The notes below the pieces were generated by a model, which saw nothing but the letters and a program-made list of their open reading frames with translations, ran no database searches and had not been told where the DNA came from. From Geobacter sp. UBA698 (GTDB lineage: Bacteria; Desulfobacterota; Desulfuromonadia; Geobacterales; Pseudopelobacteraceae), in contig DBMM01000091.1 of NCBI GenBank assembly GCA_002298925.1, positions 1-64,000 on the forward strand: a stretch of 64,000 nucleotides of DNA, in the 5' to 3' direction. Shown piece after piece: positions 1 through 8,396 of the stretch (position 1 is its first letter; every line of letters begins with the position of its first letter). A program made the position numbers and the translations under genes.

Positions 1-21
1 GTCAGCTCGATTATTGAATAA
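1..21 (+). CDS. tuf: Elongation factor Tu, last six codons (partial)
   Basis: The first seven codons of the window read V-S-S-I-I-E-stop in one frame and end 18 bases before rpsJ. This tail fits the C-terminus of EF-Tu, and tuf directly precedes rpsJ in many bacterial str-S10 clusters. Only the end is visible, so the identification rests on the short tail plus position. If correct, the gene brings aminoacyl-tRNA to the ribosome and is transcribed together with the ribosomal genes that follow. Confidence 0.65.
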   Translation, partial: VSSIIE

Positions 22-39
22 AACGTTACGAGGATATCA

Positions 40-348
40 ATGCAGAGCCAGAAGATTAGAATCCGCCTAAAGGCGTATGACCATAAGTTGTTGGATGTAT
101 CTGTCACTGAGATAGTTGATACTGCTAAAAGAACCGGTGCTCGTGTAGCTGGCCCGATTCCACTACCGACAGTGATCAATAAATATTGCGTCCTAAGGGG
201 ACCTCACGTTGATAAAAAATCGCGTGACCAGTTTGAAATCAGGACTCATAAGCGTCTCATTGATATATTGGACCCCACACAGCAAACGGTGGACGCCCTT
301 ATGAAATTGGACCTGTCCGCTGGCGTTGATGTAGAAATTAAACTTTAA
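40..348 (+). CDS. rpsJ: 30S ribosomal protein S10
   Basis: S10 (102 residues, normal length) sits in the head of the small subunit; the same protein acts as NusE in transcription antitermination. The start M-Q-S-Q-K-I-R-I-R-L-K-A-Y-D-H and the internal motif G-P-I-P-L-P-T are family hallmarks. The ATG follows a GAGG ribosome-binding site. It opens the S10 operon, and no promoter or terminator is seen between it and the tuf tail. Confidence 0.98.
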   Translation: MQSQKIRIRLKAYDHKLLDVSVTEIVDTAKRTGARVAGPIPLPTVINKYCVLRGPHVDKKSRDQFEIRTHKRLIDILDPTQQTVDALMKLDLSAGVDVEIKL

Positions 349-375
349 AAGTACTTTTTTCGAACAGGAACAGAT

Positions 376-1011
376 ATGAAAAAAGGAATTATCGGAAAAA
401 AACTGGGCATGACCCAGATATTCATGGAAGACGGAACCTGCTTGCCGGTTACTGTGGTTCAGGCAGGACCTTGCGTTGTTACTCAAAAAAAGACATCTGT
501 CTCTGATGGCTATAATGCAGTTCAAGTCGGTTTTGAATCTGTGACCGCAGCTTCTGCGACAAAGCCGCTGCTAGGTCACTGCACAAAGTCGGGCCAAGGT
601 GTTTTCAAATACCTTAGAGAACTTAAGTCTGACGAGCTTTCAGCATTGAATGTCGGTGACGTTCTCACAGCAGAACAGTTTGCTGCTGGAGATTTGGTCG
701 ATGTTACGGGAACCAGCATCGGTAAGGGCTTTCAAGGTGTAATCAAGCGCTATAACTTCAGTGGTGGGCGTGCTTCCCACGGTTCGCGCTTTCACCGTGC
801 ACCAGGTTCAATCGGTTGTTCAGCAACTCCTTCTCGCGTTTTTAAAAACAAGAAAATGCCTGGCCAGATGGGAAATGCTCGTGTCACCGTACAAAGGCTT
901 CAGGTTGTGCGTGTAGATGCCGCTGAGAATCTGCTTCTGATCAAAGGGGCAATTCCTGGACATCGTAATAACATTGTCCTTATCAAAAACAGCGTTAAAG
1001 CAGTTAAGTAA
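376..1011 (+). CDS. rplC: 50S ribosomal protein L3
   Basis: L3 (211 residues) is an early-assembly 23S rRNA binder that reaches the peptidyl-transferase region. The opening K-K-G-I-I-G-K-K-L-G-M-T-Q and the segment G-K-G-F-Q-G-V-I-K-R with S-H-G-S-R-F-H-R are diagnostic. It begins 27 bases after rpsJ and is followed after 17 bases by rplD, as in standard S10 operons. Confidence 0.98.
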   Translation: MKKGIIGKKLGMTQIFMEDGTCLPVTVVQAGPCVVTQKKTSVSDGYNAVQVGFESVTAASATKPLLGHCTKSGQGVFKYLRELKSDELSALNVGDVLTAEQFAAGDLVDVTGTSIGKGFQGVIKRYNFSGGRASHGSRFHRAPGSIGCSATPSRVFKNKKMPGQMGNARVTVQRLQVVRVDAAENLLLIKGAIPGHRNNIVLIKNSVKAVK

Positions 1012-1028
1012 TTACGCGGGAGTCTCGT

Positions 1029-1652
1029 ATGCCTTCGATAGCAGTTTTCAACATGAACAGGCAGCAGGTTGGAGAAGTTCAGCTTTCTGACGAAATTTTT
1101 AATGCTGAAGTAAAAGAGCATCTTATGCATCTTGCTCTTCGTATTCAGTTGGCCAACCGCCGCGCTGGAACGGTGAAAGTCAAGACCCGTTCCGAAGTTG
1201 CAGGCAGTGGGAAAAAACCTTTCAAGCAGAAAGGTACTGGTAATGCCCGTCAAGGATGTGTCAGAGCGCCTCAGTATCCTGGTGGTGGTGTTGCCTTTGG
1301 GCCGCAGCCAAAAGAGTACAATCTCAGCTTGAATAAGAAGGCTCGCGCTGCAGCGTTACGTTCTGCACTGTCCTTTCAATTCAAGAATGAACGTATTACG
1401 GTTTTGGACAAACTTGATTTTGATACAATTTCGACTAAGGCCTTTACTGGCTTTATGAATCGTTTCGAAATTGAACGTTCTTTGATCATAACTGATAACT
1501 TTAGTAATAATCTCCAGCTTTCGTGCCGTAACGTACCGCACATAAAGCTGCTCAAGTACGATGCTCTCAATATTCATGATATGCTTAAGTACAAGAACAT
1601 CATTATTACCCAAGGCGCGGTGCAGTCCGTTGAAGGAGCACTTCAGAAATGA
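1029..1652 (+). CDS. rplD: 50S ribosomal protein L4
   Basis: L4 (207 residues) has a globular domain plus an extended loop lining the peptide exit tunnel; the loop is visible as K-K-P-F-K-Q-K-G-T-G-N-A-R-Q-G around residues 58-72. In E. coli L4 also represses its own operon; no matching leader can be judged here because the operon start is outside the window. Its last four bases overlap the rplW start (ATGA), which implies coupled translation. Confidence 0.98.
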   Translation: MPSIAVFNMNRQQVGEVQLSDEIFNAEVKEHLMHLALRIQLANRRAGTVKVKTRSEVAGSGKKPFKQKGTGNARQGCVRAPQYPGGGVAFGPQPKEYNLSLNKKARAAALRSALSFQFKNERITVLDKLDFDTISTKAFTGFMNRFEIERSLIITDNFSNNLQLSCRNVPHIKLLKYDALNIHDMLKYKNIIITQGAVQSVEGALQK

Positions 1653-1933
1653 ATATCTATTCTGTAATTAAAAAACCACATGTTACTGAAAAGACATCTT
1701 TGGGAAGTGACTCTAACAACACAGTAGCAATAGTTGTCGATAGAGCTGCCAACAAAATTGAGATTAAACAGGCGGTTGAAACGCTTTTTAAGGTTAAGGT
1801 AGATGCCATTAGAACTGTCAATGTAGCTGGTAAAGTAAAGCGATCTGGCCGTAATTTTGGTAAGCAATCAAACTGGAAAAAGGCATATGTGACCCTTGAA
1901 AAGGGTCAGTCCTTGGATTTCTTTGAGGTTTAA
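1649..1933 (+). CDS. rplW: 50S ribosomal protein L23
   Basis: L23 (94 residues) lies at the tunnel exit and is a docking site for trigger factor and SRP. Its start I-K-K-P-H-V-T-E-K and the motif V-R-T-V-N-V-like stretch with G-K-V-K-R followed by basic residues are typical. The gene overlaps rplD by four bases and is followed after 21 bases by rplB. Confidence 0.97.
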   Translation: MNIYSVIKKPHVTEKTSLGSDSNNTVAIVVDRAANKIEIKQAVETLFKVKVDAIRTVNVAGKVKRSGRNFGKQSNWKKAYVTLEKGQSLDFFEV

Positions 1934-1954
1934 TCAACACTTTCGGGGTTCACA

Positions 1955-2779
1955 ATGGGAATCAAAAGCTATAAGCCAACATCGGCAGGCCGTAGACAGC
2001 AAACCTGTTCGACGTTCGAAGAGATCACAACATCAACTCCAGAAAAGTCTCTTCTTATAAAGTTAAAGAAGACTGGTGGCAGAAACTCGTATGGTCGCAT
2101 TACCTCTCGTCATCAAGGAGGCGGCCATAAGCAGAAGTTGCGTATCATCGACTTCCGTCGAGACAAACTCAGCATTCCTGCTAAAGTAGCCAGCATTGAG
2201 TACGATCCATGCAGAAGTGCTCGTATTGCTCTACTTCACTATGTGGATGGTGAAAAGCGTTACATTCTTGCACCTCTTAATCTTAATGTAGGTGACATTA
2301 TCATCAGTGGACCTGAGGCAGATATCAAACCTGGAAATGCATTGCCGCTTAAGGCGATTCCTCTGGGCACTATCATCCACAATGTTGAACTTAAAATAGG
2401 TAAAGGCGCTCAGCTTGCTAGAAGTGCTGGAACTTTTGCTCAGCTTATGGCTAAAGAGGGCAGATATTCTCAGGTTAAACTGCCTTCAGGTGAAGTCCGT
2501 ATGGTTCTTCAGGATTGTTACGCTACCATTGGGCAAGTTGGTAATGTTGATCATGAAAAGGTTAACATCGGTAAAGCCGGTCGCTCACGCTGGCTTGGTA
2601 AACGACCCAAAGTACGTGGTGTCGCCATGAACCCTGTTGACCACCCACATGGTGGTGGTGAAGGACGAACCTCCGGTGGTCGACACCCCGTTACTCCGTG
2701 GGGTATTCCGACTAAAGGTTACAAAACAAGAACTAACAAGTCATCTGATCGCTTCATTGTCAAGAAGCGTAGCAAATAA
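1955..2779 (+). CDS. rplB: 50S ribosomal protein L2
   Basis: L2 (274 residues, full length) is a primary 23S rRNA binder needed for subunit joining and peptidyl transfer. The C-terminal M-N-P-V-D-H-P-H-G-G-G-E-G-R contains the conserved histidine of the family, and G-R-N-S-Y-G-R-I-T is the usual N-terminal signature. It stands between rplW and rpsS in the standard operon order. Confidence 0.99.
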   Translation: MGIKSYKPTSAGRRQQTCSTFEEITTSTPEKSLLIKLKKTGGRNSYGRITSRHQGGGHKQKLRIIDFRRDKLSIPAKVASIEYDPCRSARIALLHYVDGEKRYILAPLNLNVGDIIISGPEADIKPGNALPLKAIPLGTIIHNVELKIGKGAQLARSAGTFAQLMAKEGRYSQVKLPSGEVRMVLQDCYATIGQVGNVDHEKVNIGKAGRSRWLGKRPKVRGVAMNPVDHPHGGGEGRTSGGRHPVTPWGIPTKGYKTRTNKSSDRFIVKKRSK

Positions 2780-2796
2780 CTAGTGAGAGGCTGAAT

Positions 2797-3075
2797 ATGG
2801 CACGATCAATTAAAAAAGGTCCTTTTGTTGATGATCACCTGAACAAGAAAGTTCAGGCTGAAGGTCCTGGTTCAAAAAAAGTAATCAAGACCTGGTCACG
2901 CCGTTCAACGGTCACTCCAGATTTTATAGGTTTGAGTTTTGCGGTTCACAATGGGCGTAAATTTATACCAGTTTATGTTACTGAAAACATGGTTGGTCAT
3001 AAGCTTGGAGAATTTTCTCCTACGCGTACGTTCCATGGCCATGCAGCAGATAGAAAGAGCAAAGTTAAGAAGTAG
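2797..3075 (+). CDS. rpsS: 30S ribosomal protein S19
   Basis: S19 (92 residues) forms a complex with S13 in the 30S head near the A site. The start A-R-S-I-K-K-G-P-F-V-D and the motif I-P-V-Y-V-T-E-N-M-V-G-H-K-L-G-E-F are diagnostic. It begins 17 bases after rplB behind a GAGG ribosome-binding site. Confidence 0.98.
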   Translation: MARSIKKGPFVDDHLNKKVQAEGPGSKKVIKTWSRRSTVTPDFIGLSFAVHNGRKFIPVYVTENMVGHKLGEFSPTRTFHGHAADRKSKVKK

Positions 3076-3091
3076 CTAAGGGAGCATTTAA

Positions 3092-3427
3092 ATGGAATCC
3101 AGCGCAAAATTGACATCGGTTCGCCTTTCTCCGCGTAAGACCAGGCTGGTTGTTGATCTCGTTAGAGGCAAGGGAATTCAGGAGGCTCTCAACACTTTGA
3201 GATTTATGCCTCAGCCTTCTGCCAAGCTTATCAGCAAACTGCTCAAGTCCGCTGTCGCAAACGCCGAGCAAAAAGGTGCATCCGACGTTGACAGGCTTTT
3301 TGTTAAAACAATTTTTGTGGATGGCGGAGCTGTGTTGAAACGCTTTTTACCGCGCGCTATGGGCCGCGCCAGTAAGATTCGCAAGCCTACTAGCCATATC
3401 TCTGTCACATTGTCAGACTCGAAATAG
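3092..3427 (+). CDS. rplV: 50S ribosomal protein L22
   Basis: L22 (111 residues) has a long hairpin that lines the exit tunnel with L4; changes in that hairpin are known to cause macrolide resistance in other bacteria. The start region V-R-L-S-P-R-K-T-R-L-V-V-D-L-V-R-G-K and the tail R-A-M-G-R-A-S-K-I-R-K identify it. It lies 16 bases after rpsS. Confidence 0.98.
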   Translation: MESSAKLTSVRLSPRKTRLVVDLVRGKGIQEALNTLRFMPQPSAKLISKLLKSAVANAEQKGASDVDRLFVKTIFVDGGAVLKRFLPRAMGRASKIRKPTSHISVTLSDSK

Positions 3428-3449
3428 TTTTATTCCGTGGAGGTGTAGT

Positions 3450-4079
3450 TTGGGACAAAAAATCAATCCAATAGGCTTCAGGCTTGGAGTAATAAAGACT
3501 TGGGACTCTAAGTGGTATGCAGAAGCTGATTACGCAAAATTGCTGCATGAAGACCTCAAAATTCGTGCCTTTTTAAAGAAACGTTTGTATACATCAGGCG
3601 TTTCAAAAATTGAAATTGAGCGGGCAGCCAATAAAACCAAGATAAATATCTTTACTGCTCGGCCCGGCCTGATTATTGGTAAAAAAGGTTCAGAGGTTGA
3701 AACTATAAAGAAGGAATTGTCCAAGCTCACTTCCAAAGAGATATTCATTAATATTAATGAGGTGCGCAAGCCGGAACTTGATGCACAACTGGTAGCTGAG
3801 AATGTTGCTCTTCAATTGGAGCGCAGGATAGCATTCCGACGTGCTATGAAAAAAAGTGTGACTTCCGCGCTTAAATTTGGAGCAAAGGGTATCCGCATTA
3901 CCTGTTCAGGACGTCTTGGCGGTGCTGAAATGTCTCGTACAGAGTGGTATCGCGAAGGGCGCGTTCCTTTGCATACGCTTCGCGCAGATATTGATTATGG
4001 ATTTGCTGAGGCTAAAACAACCTATGGCCTGATAGGCATCAAGGTGCTTATATTCAAAGGTGAAGTTCTTTCTGTATAG
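3450..4079 (+). CDS. rpsC: 30S ribosomal protein S3
   Basis: S3 (209 residues) sits at the mRNA entry channel of the 30S subunit and has a KH domain around residues 40-110 (I-G-K-K-G-S-E-V-E within it). The start codon is TTG, giving M-G-Q-K-I-N-P-I-G-F-R-L-G, the universal S3 N-terminus, with a TGGAGG ribosome-binding site a few bases upstream. It is followed after 31 bases by rplP. Confidence 0.98.
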   Translation: MGQKINPIGFRLGVIKTWDSKWYAEADYAKLLHEDLKIRAFLKKRLYTSGVSKIEIERAANKTKINIFTARPGLIIGKKGSEVETIKKELSKLTSKEIFININEVRKPELDAQLVAENVALQLERRIAFRRAMKKSVTSALKFGAKGIRITCSGRLGGAEMSRTEWYREGRVPLHTLRADIDYGFAEAKTTYGLIGIKVLIFKGEVLSV

Positions 4080-4110
4080 TAAATATTTTGCAGAACAGGA
4101 GTAAGTTTCA

Positions 4111-4533
4111 ATGTTAATGCCGAAGCGGGTTAAACATAGAAAACAGATGAAAGGTCGTATGAGTGGAAAGCCATGCCGTGGCATTTCGCTTTCATTCGGG
4201 GAATTCGGACTACAGTCCACAGAGTGTGGTTGGATTGATTCTCGTCAAATTGAAGCTGCCCGTATTGCCATGACCCGTTACATCAAGAGGGGTGGTAAAA
4301 TCTGGATACGTATTTTCCCGGACAAACCTCTTACAGCCAAGCCTGCTGAGACCAGGATGGGTAAAGGTAAAGGTTCTCCTGATTCTTGGGTTGCTGTGAT
4401 CAGGCCCGGCACCATTCTCTATGAGATGGAAGGAGTAACCGAGGAGATTGCACGCGAGGCATTCAGGCTCGCAGCTCACAAGCTGCCTATCTCTACCAAG
4501 TTTATTTTCAGGAGTGAAAGCAATGAAGCCTAA
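4111..4533 (+). CDS. rplP: 50S ribosomal protein L16
   Basis: L16 (140 residues) helps place the A-site tRNA in the large subunit. The start M-L-M-P-K-R-V-K-H-R-K-Q and the motifs I-P-D-K-P-like (F-P-D-K-P-L-T) and R-M-G-K-G-K-G are family markers. Its 3' end overlaps the start of rpmC by 11 bases, so the two are probably translated in a coupled way. Confidence 0.98.
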   Translation: MLMPKRVKHRKQMKGRMSGKPCRGISLSFGEFGLQSTECGWIDSRQIEAARIAMTRYIKRGGKIWIRIFPDKPLTAKPAETRMGKGKGSPDSWVAVIRPGTILYEMEGVTEEIAREAFRLAAHKLPISTKFIFRSESNEA

Positions 4534-4711
4534 TGAGTTGCGTAATATGAAAGCCGAGGAACTTGCGAACAAGAGGAGTGAACTGACTCAGGAGCTCTTC
4601 AATCTCAAGTTTCAGTTGCATACCGGAAGACTTGAAAATTCCGCCAAGTTGAAATACATCCGCCGTGGTATAGCTAGGATCAATACAGTTCTGGCTGAGA
4701 ACAAGGCATAG
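4523..4711 (+). CDS. rpmC: 50S ribosomal protein L29
   Basis: L29 (62 residues) is a small two-helix protein near the tunnel exit. The ATG chosen gives M-K-P-N-E-L-R-N-M, the normal family N-terminus, and has the sequence AGGAGTGAAAGCA just upstream; an upstream in-frame extension would overlap rplP widely and has no family support. The conserved L-F-N-L-K-F-Q-L-H-T-G-R-L-E-N stretch is present. Confidence 0.97.
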   Translation: MKPNELRNMKAEELANKRSELTQELFNLKFQLHTGRLENSAKLKYIRRGIARINTVLAENKA

Positions 4712-4723
4712 GGAGCACATCAG

Positions 4724-4972
4724 ATGAGTGAACGCGGTCATAGAAAAATTCAAGAAGGTGTTGTTGTTAGTGACAAAATGAACAAAACGGTTGTTGTCAA
4801 GGTAGATCGTCTTGTAAAGCATTCTTTGTACAACAAATACATCAAGCGCAGTGTGACGTATAAAGTTCACGATGAAAATAACAGCTGCAAAGTTGGCGAT
4901 CGCGTTCATATTATTGAGTGTCGTCCTTTAAGCAAGGATAAACGCTGGAATCTGAAACAGATCAGCGAATAA
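4724..4972 (+). CDS. rpsQ: 30S ribosomal protein S17
   Basis: S17 (82 residues) is an OB-fold protein that binds 16S rRNA early in assembly. G-V-V-V-S-D-K-M-N-K-T-V-V-V, then K-V-H-D-E-N-N and the tail C-R-P-L-S-K-D-K-R-W are all recognisable. It starts 12 bases after rpmC. Confidence 0.98.
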   Translation: MSERGHRKIQEGVVVSDKMNKTVVVKVDRLVKHSLYNKYIKRSVTYKVHDENNSCKVGDRVHIIECRPLSKDKRWNLKQISE

Positions 4973-5001
4973 TGCATCTCTTAAGACAGGGGTACTGAGT
5001 A

Positions 5002-5370
5002 ATGATACAGATGCAGTCAATACTGGACGTAGCGGATAACTCCGGTGCTAAGAAACTTTTTTGCATCAAGGTGCTGGGTGGATCCAAACGCAAATATGCG
5101 GGAATTGGTGATATCATTGTGGCCTCGGTCAGAGAGGCATTACCTAACTCAAAAGTTAAAAAAGGCGATGTTGTTAAGGTGGTTATTGTCAGAACTGCTA
5201 AAGAGTTGGGCCGTCCTGATGGATCATATATTCGCTTTGATGATAATTCGGGGGTTGTGATTAACAATCAGAGTGAACCCATTGGTACGCGTATTTTTGG
5301 CCCTGTTGCCAGAGAACTACGTGCTAAAAAGTTTATGAAGATCATTTCCCTCGCGCCTGAAGTACTCTAA
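5002..5370 (+). CDS. rplN: 50S ribosomal protein L14
   Basis: L14 (122 residues) contributes to intersubunit bridges. The start M-I-Q-M-Q-S-I-L-D-V-A-D-N-S-G-A-K and the end G-P-V-A-R-E-L-R are diagnostic. A GGGGTACTGAGTA stretch precedes the ATG. In many bacteria this gene opens the spc operon; the 29-base gap to rpsQ shows no promoter, so S10 and spc appear to be read through. Confidence 0.98.
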   Translation: MIQMQSILDVADNSGAKKLFCIKVLGGSKRKYAGIGDIIVASVREALPNSKVKKGDVVKVVIVRTAKELGRPDGSYIRFDDNSGVVINNQSEPIGTRIFGPVARELRAKKFMKIISLAPEVL

Positions 5371-5390
5371 TTGGAATCGGAGATATTTAG

Positions 5391-5717
5391 ATGCAAGCCA
5401 CCAAATCTCATGTCAGCAAGGGTGAAACGGTAATGGTTATTGCCGGTAAGGAGAAGAACAAGACAGGTAAAGTTCTTCAGCTTCTGCCCAAAAAAGATAG
5501 TATTGTTATAGAAGGCCTTAATATGGTTAAACGCCATGTCAAGGCACGAGGAAATGAGCCTGGCGGGATCAAGGAGAAAGAGGCCGCGATCCACATCTCC
5601 AATGTTATGCCGTATTGCTCCAAGTGTTCCAAGCCGGTTAGAACAAGGCGTCAGGTTTTGGAAAATGGCGACAAACAGAAGGTTTGTGCCAAGTGCGGCA
5701 ACTCTTTCGAGAAATAG
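5391..5717 (+). CDS. rplX: 50S ribosomal protein L24, zinc-ribbon form
   Basis: L24 (108 residues) starts large-subunit assembly. A KOW motif lies near the N-terminus (G-E-T-V-M-V-I-A-G-K-E-K-N-K-T-G-K-V), followed by G-L-N-M-V-K-R-H-V-K. The C-terminal third carries two CxxC pairs (C-S-K-C and C-A-K-C), which suggests a bound zinc ion; this part is missing in some homologues. It sits between rplN and rplE as usual. Confidence 0.97.
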   Translation: MQATKSHVSKGETVMVIAGKEKNKTGKVLQLLPKKDSIVIEGLNMVKRHVKARGNEPGGIKEKEAAIHISNVMPYCSKCSKPVRTRRQVLENGDKQKVCAKCGNSFEK

Positions 5718-5735
5718 ACCAGGAGGTAGCTACCA

Positions 5736-6275
5736 ATGGCTCGTTTGAAGGAAATTTATCATAAAGAAGTCGTTCAAAAACTTCGTGACGATTTTAAGTA
5801 CGATAACATCATGGAAGTACCCAAGATTGTTAAAGTTGTTTTGAACATGGGGCTTGGTGAAGCAATTCAGAATGTTAAGATTCTTGATTCTGCCGCTGCT
5901 GAACTGAATGCAATTACTGGTCAGAAATCTGTAGTCACCAAGGCAAAAAAATCTATTGCTACATTTAAATTGCGTCAAGGTATGCCTATTGGTTGCATGG
6001 TTACATTGCGCCGTGATAGAATGTATGAATTTCTTGATCGCCTTATGAACGTATCGCTTGCAAGGGTTCGCGATTTCAAGGGCGTTTCATCGAAAGCTTT
6101 TGACGGACAAGGTAATTATACCCTTGGTGTTAAGGAACAATTGATTTTTCCTGAGATTAACTACGATGCTGTGGATAAAATCAAGGGTATGAACATAACT
6201 ATCGTTACAACCGCCAAGACCGACGAAGAGGGGCGGGCGTTGCTTAAGTACCTGGGCATGCCGTTCAGGAACTAA
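5736..6275 (+). CDS. rplE: 50S ribosomal protein L5
   Basis: L5 (179 residues) binds 5S rRNA and touches the P-site tRNA. M-E-V-P-K-I-V-K-V-V-L-N-M-G-L-G-E-A and the G-Q-K-S-V-V-T-K-A-K-K-S-I-A stretch are conserved. An AGGAGG ribosome-binding site lies in front of the ATG. Confidence 0.98.
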   Translation: MARLKEIYHKEVVQKLRDDFKYDNIMEVPKIVKVVLNMGLGEAIQNVKILDSAAAELNAITGQKSVVTKAKKSIATFKLRQGMPIGCMVTLRRDRMYEFLDRLMNVSLARVRDFKGVSSKAFDGQGNYTLGVKEQLIFPEINYDAVDKIKGMNITIVTTAKTDEEGRALLKYLGMPFRN

Positions 6276-6293
6276 GACATTCTGGAGGATTCC

Positions 6294-6479
6294 GTGGCAA
6301 AAGTTTCGATGATCATCAAATCCCAGCGTAAACCTAAATTTCAGGTTCAGCAACACAACCGCTGCAAAGTATGTGGCAGGCCGAAGGCTTATTACCGCAA
6401 GTTTCAAATGTGCAGAATCTGCCTTCGTAAATATGCATCCATTGGGCAGATCCCCGGCGTGATTAAATCAAGCTGGTAA
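6294..6479 (+). CDS. rpsN: 30S ribosomal protein S14, type Z (zinc form)
   Basis: This 61-residue S14 carries two CxxC pairs (C-K-V-C-G-R and C-R-I-C-L-R), the zinc-binding short version of the protein that helps assemble the 30S head. The start is GTG behind a strong TGGAGG site. Under zinc shortage some bacteria swap this form for a zinc-free copy; no such copy is in this window. Confidence 0.98.
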   Translation: MAKVSMIIKSQRKPKFQVQQHNRCKVCGRPKAYYRKFQMCRICLRKYASIGQIPGVIKSSW

Positions 6480-6518
6480 TCAACAACGATAGAAGAAATT
6501 GACAGGAGTACATGTACG

Positions 6519-6917
6519 ATGTCCATGACAGATCCAATTGCAGATATGCTGACCAGAATCAGGAATGCCAACATGGTCAAGCATCAGAAAGTTGACATTC
6601 CTTCTTCTACCTTAAAGGTTAATATTGCAACTGTCCTTAAGCAGGAAGGTTTCATTAAGAACTACAAGGTTATCTCGGATAATCTTCAGGGTGTACTCAG
6701 GGTTTACCTCAAGTATATTGATGAAAAAGACCCTGTCATCAACGAGATCAAGCGCATCAGCAAGCCTGGTGGACGTGTATATGTCAAGTCTGAGGATGCA
6801 CCTGTCGTGAAAAGTGGTCTTGGCATTGCCATTCTTTCCACTTCTAAGGGAATCATTACTGACAGCGCCGCCCGCAAGGCAGGTGTGGGTGGTGAGATTC
6901 TTTGCACTGTCTGGTAA
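6519..6917 (+). CDS. rpsH: 30S ribosomal protein S8
   Basis: S8 (132 residues) is a primary 16S rRNA binder. The start T-D-P-I-A-D-M-L-T-R-I-R-N-A and the end K-A-G-V-G-G-E-I-L-C-T-V-W are standard. In E. coli S8 represses the spc operon by binding the rplE message; whether that loop exists here was not resolved by eye. The 39-base gap before it holds a CAGGAG site. Confidence 0.98.
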   Translation: MSMTDPIADMLTRIRNANMVKHQKVDIPSSTLKVNIATVLKQEGFIKNYKVISDNLQGVLRVYLKYIDEKDPVINEIKRISKPGGRVYVKSEDAPVVKSGLGIAILSTSKGIITDSAARKAGVGGEILCTVW

Positions 6918-6942
6918 TCATGAATTCAAGGAGTATGAAGCA

Positions 6943-7482
6943 ATGTCAAGAATAGGTAAGCTTCCCATACAGATAGCAAAAAACATTAATATTAATTACG
7001 TTGACTCTGTACTCACTGTACAAGGTCCAAACGGTAAACTTTCACGTCAGATAATGCCATGCATCACCTTGGATATTACTGATGCTTGTATAACTGTTTC
7101 ACGTAATGATGATCTCAATTCAACACGCTCTGCGCATGGCCTGACGAGAACCCTTGTCAATAACATGGTGGTCGGCGTTACTACTGGTTTTCTGACTAAT
7201 CTTGAAATCAACGGCGTTGGTTATCGTGCTGAAGTAAAAGGCAAGGAACTTGTCTTAAGTCTTGGTTACTCCCATCCGATTAATTTTGCTATTCCTGATG
7301 GCATTACTATCGAAGTTGAAAAGATGACCAAACTGTCCGTTAAGGGTTTTGATAAAGAACTCGTTGGTCAGACTGCAGCAAAGATCAGATCATTCCGCGG
7401 ACCTGAGCCTTACAAGGGTAAAGGCATCAAATATGCTGATGAGACTATACTGAGAAAAGCAGGCAAGACAGGTAAGAAATAG
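6943..7482 (+). CDS. rplF: 50S ribosomal protein L6
   Basis: L6 (179 residues) lies near the factor-binding centre. The ATG at 6943 gives M-S-R-I-G-K-L-P-I-Q, the usual N-terminus, and follows an AAGGAGTATGAAGCA site; a longer in-frame start inside rpsH is not supported. The C-terminal motif G-P-E-P-Y-K-G-K-G-I-K-Y is the family signature. Confidence 0.97.
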   Translation: MSRIGKLPIQIAKNININYVDSVLTVQGPNGKLSRQIMPCITLDITDACITVSRNDDLNSTRSAHGLTRTLVNNMVVGVTTGFLTNLEINGVGYRAEVKGKELVLSLGYSHPINFAIPDGITIEVEKMTKLSVKGFDKELVGQTAAKIRSFRGPEPYKGKGIKYADETILRKAGKTGKK

Positions 7483-7501
7483 TCTTTATAAGGAGATTGT
7501 T

Positions 7502-7867
7502 GTGGCAAAGACTGCTATAAAAACAATAATAAGGCTCAAACGTCAGGTGCGTGTTCGTAAAAAAGTTCGTGGAACTTCAGAACGTCCCCGCCTTAACGTT
7601 TTTAAAAGCGCTCGACATATCTATGCTCAACTTATTGATGACACAAAAGGTGTAACATTAGTTGCATGTTCTACACTTTCAGCTGGTGCTGAATCGCTTT
7701 CTTATTCTGGTAACATCGCGGCTGCTGTTTATGTCGGGAATGAAGTTGCCAGGTTAGCAAAGGAAAAAGGGATATCAACAGTAGTCTTTGATCGCAATGG
7801 TTTTCTGTACCACGGAAGAATCAAGGCATTGGCAGATGCAGCCCGCGAATCCGGGCTTCTTTTCTAA
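7502..7867 (+). CDS. rplR: 50S ribosomal protein L18
   Basis: L18 (121 residues) binds 5S rRNA and carries it to the large subunit. G-T-S-E-R-P-R-L-N-V-F-K-S, then H-I-Y-A-Q-L-I-D-D and the tail F-D-R-N-G-F-L-Y-H-G-R-I-K-A-L-A-D-A-A-R are conserved. Translation starts at GTG behind an AAGGAG site. Confidence 0.98.
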   Translation: MAKTAIKTIIRLKRQVRVRKKVRGTSERPRLNVFKSARHIYAQLIDDTKGVTLVACSTLSAGAESLSYSGNIAAAVYVGNEVARLAKEKGISTVVFDRNGFLYHGRIKALADAARESGLLF

Positions 7868-7887
7868 AGCATTAGAGGAGGTTTTCA

Positions 7888-8376
7888 TTGAGCAGAGTTA
7901 ACCCAGCGGATCTGAATCTTACCGACCGCGTCGTCCATATCAGCCGTGTTGCCAAAGTTGTCAAAGGTGGCAGGCGCTTCAGTTTTTCAGCTTTAGTTGT
8001 TGTTGGTGATGGAAGTGGTCATGTTGGTTATGGCCTTGGCAAAGCAAACGAAGTTCCTGAGGCGATCAGGAAGGGCGTTGAGCAGGCCAAGAAGAATCTT
8101 ATTAAGGTACCAGTTAACCAGAGTCAGACGATCCCTTTTGAAATTGTAGGGAAATTTGGAGCCGGCCGTCTGCTGATGAAGCCCGCTTCTGCTGGAACTG
8201 GTGTGATTGCTGGTGGCGCAGCTCGGGCCATTTTTGAGGCAGCTGGAATAAATAACATACTCTCGAAATGCCTTGGGTCCAACAATCCTCACAACGTCAT
8301 AAAAGCTGCTTTTGCAGGTCTGCAACTTCTTAAGTCCCCCGAAGAGATGGCCGCACGTCGCGGCATTACCGAATAA
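7888..8376 (+). CDS. rpsE: 30S ribosomal protein S5
   Basis: S5 (162 residues) helps keep decoding accurate and shapes the mRNA entry. The double-stranded RNA-binding part D-R-V-V-H-I-S-R-V-A-K-V-V-K-G-G-R-R-F and G-Y-G-L-G-K-A-N-E-V-P are diagnostic. The start is TTG, fixed by an AGGAGG site seven bases upstream. The 15 bases from this site through the TTG are identical to those in front of rpsD. Confidence 0.98.
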   Translation: MSRVNPADLNLTDRVVHISRVAKVVKGGRRFSFSALVVVGDGSGHVGYGLGKANEVPEAIRKGVEQAKKNLIKVPVNQSQTIPFEIVGKFGAGRLLMKPASAGTGVIAGGAARAIFEAAGINNILSKCLGSNNPHNVIKAAFAGLQLLKSPEEMAARRGITE

Positions 8377-8396
8377 AATATTGATGTGAGGCTGCT

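Noticed and set aside
4448..4522. Upstream extension of L29 inside the L16 gene
   Set aside because: The extra 25 residues do not match L29 and would place the start deep in L16; the ATG at 4523 has family support.
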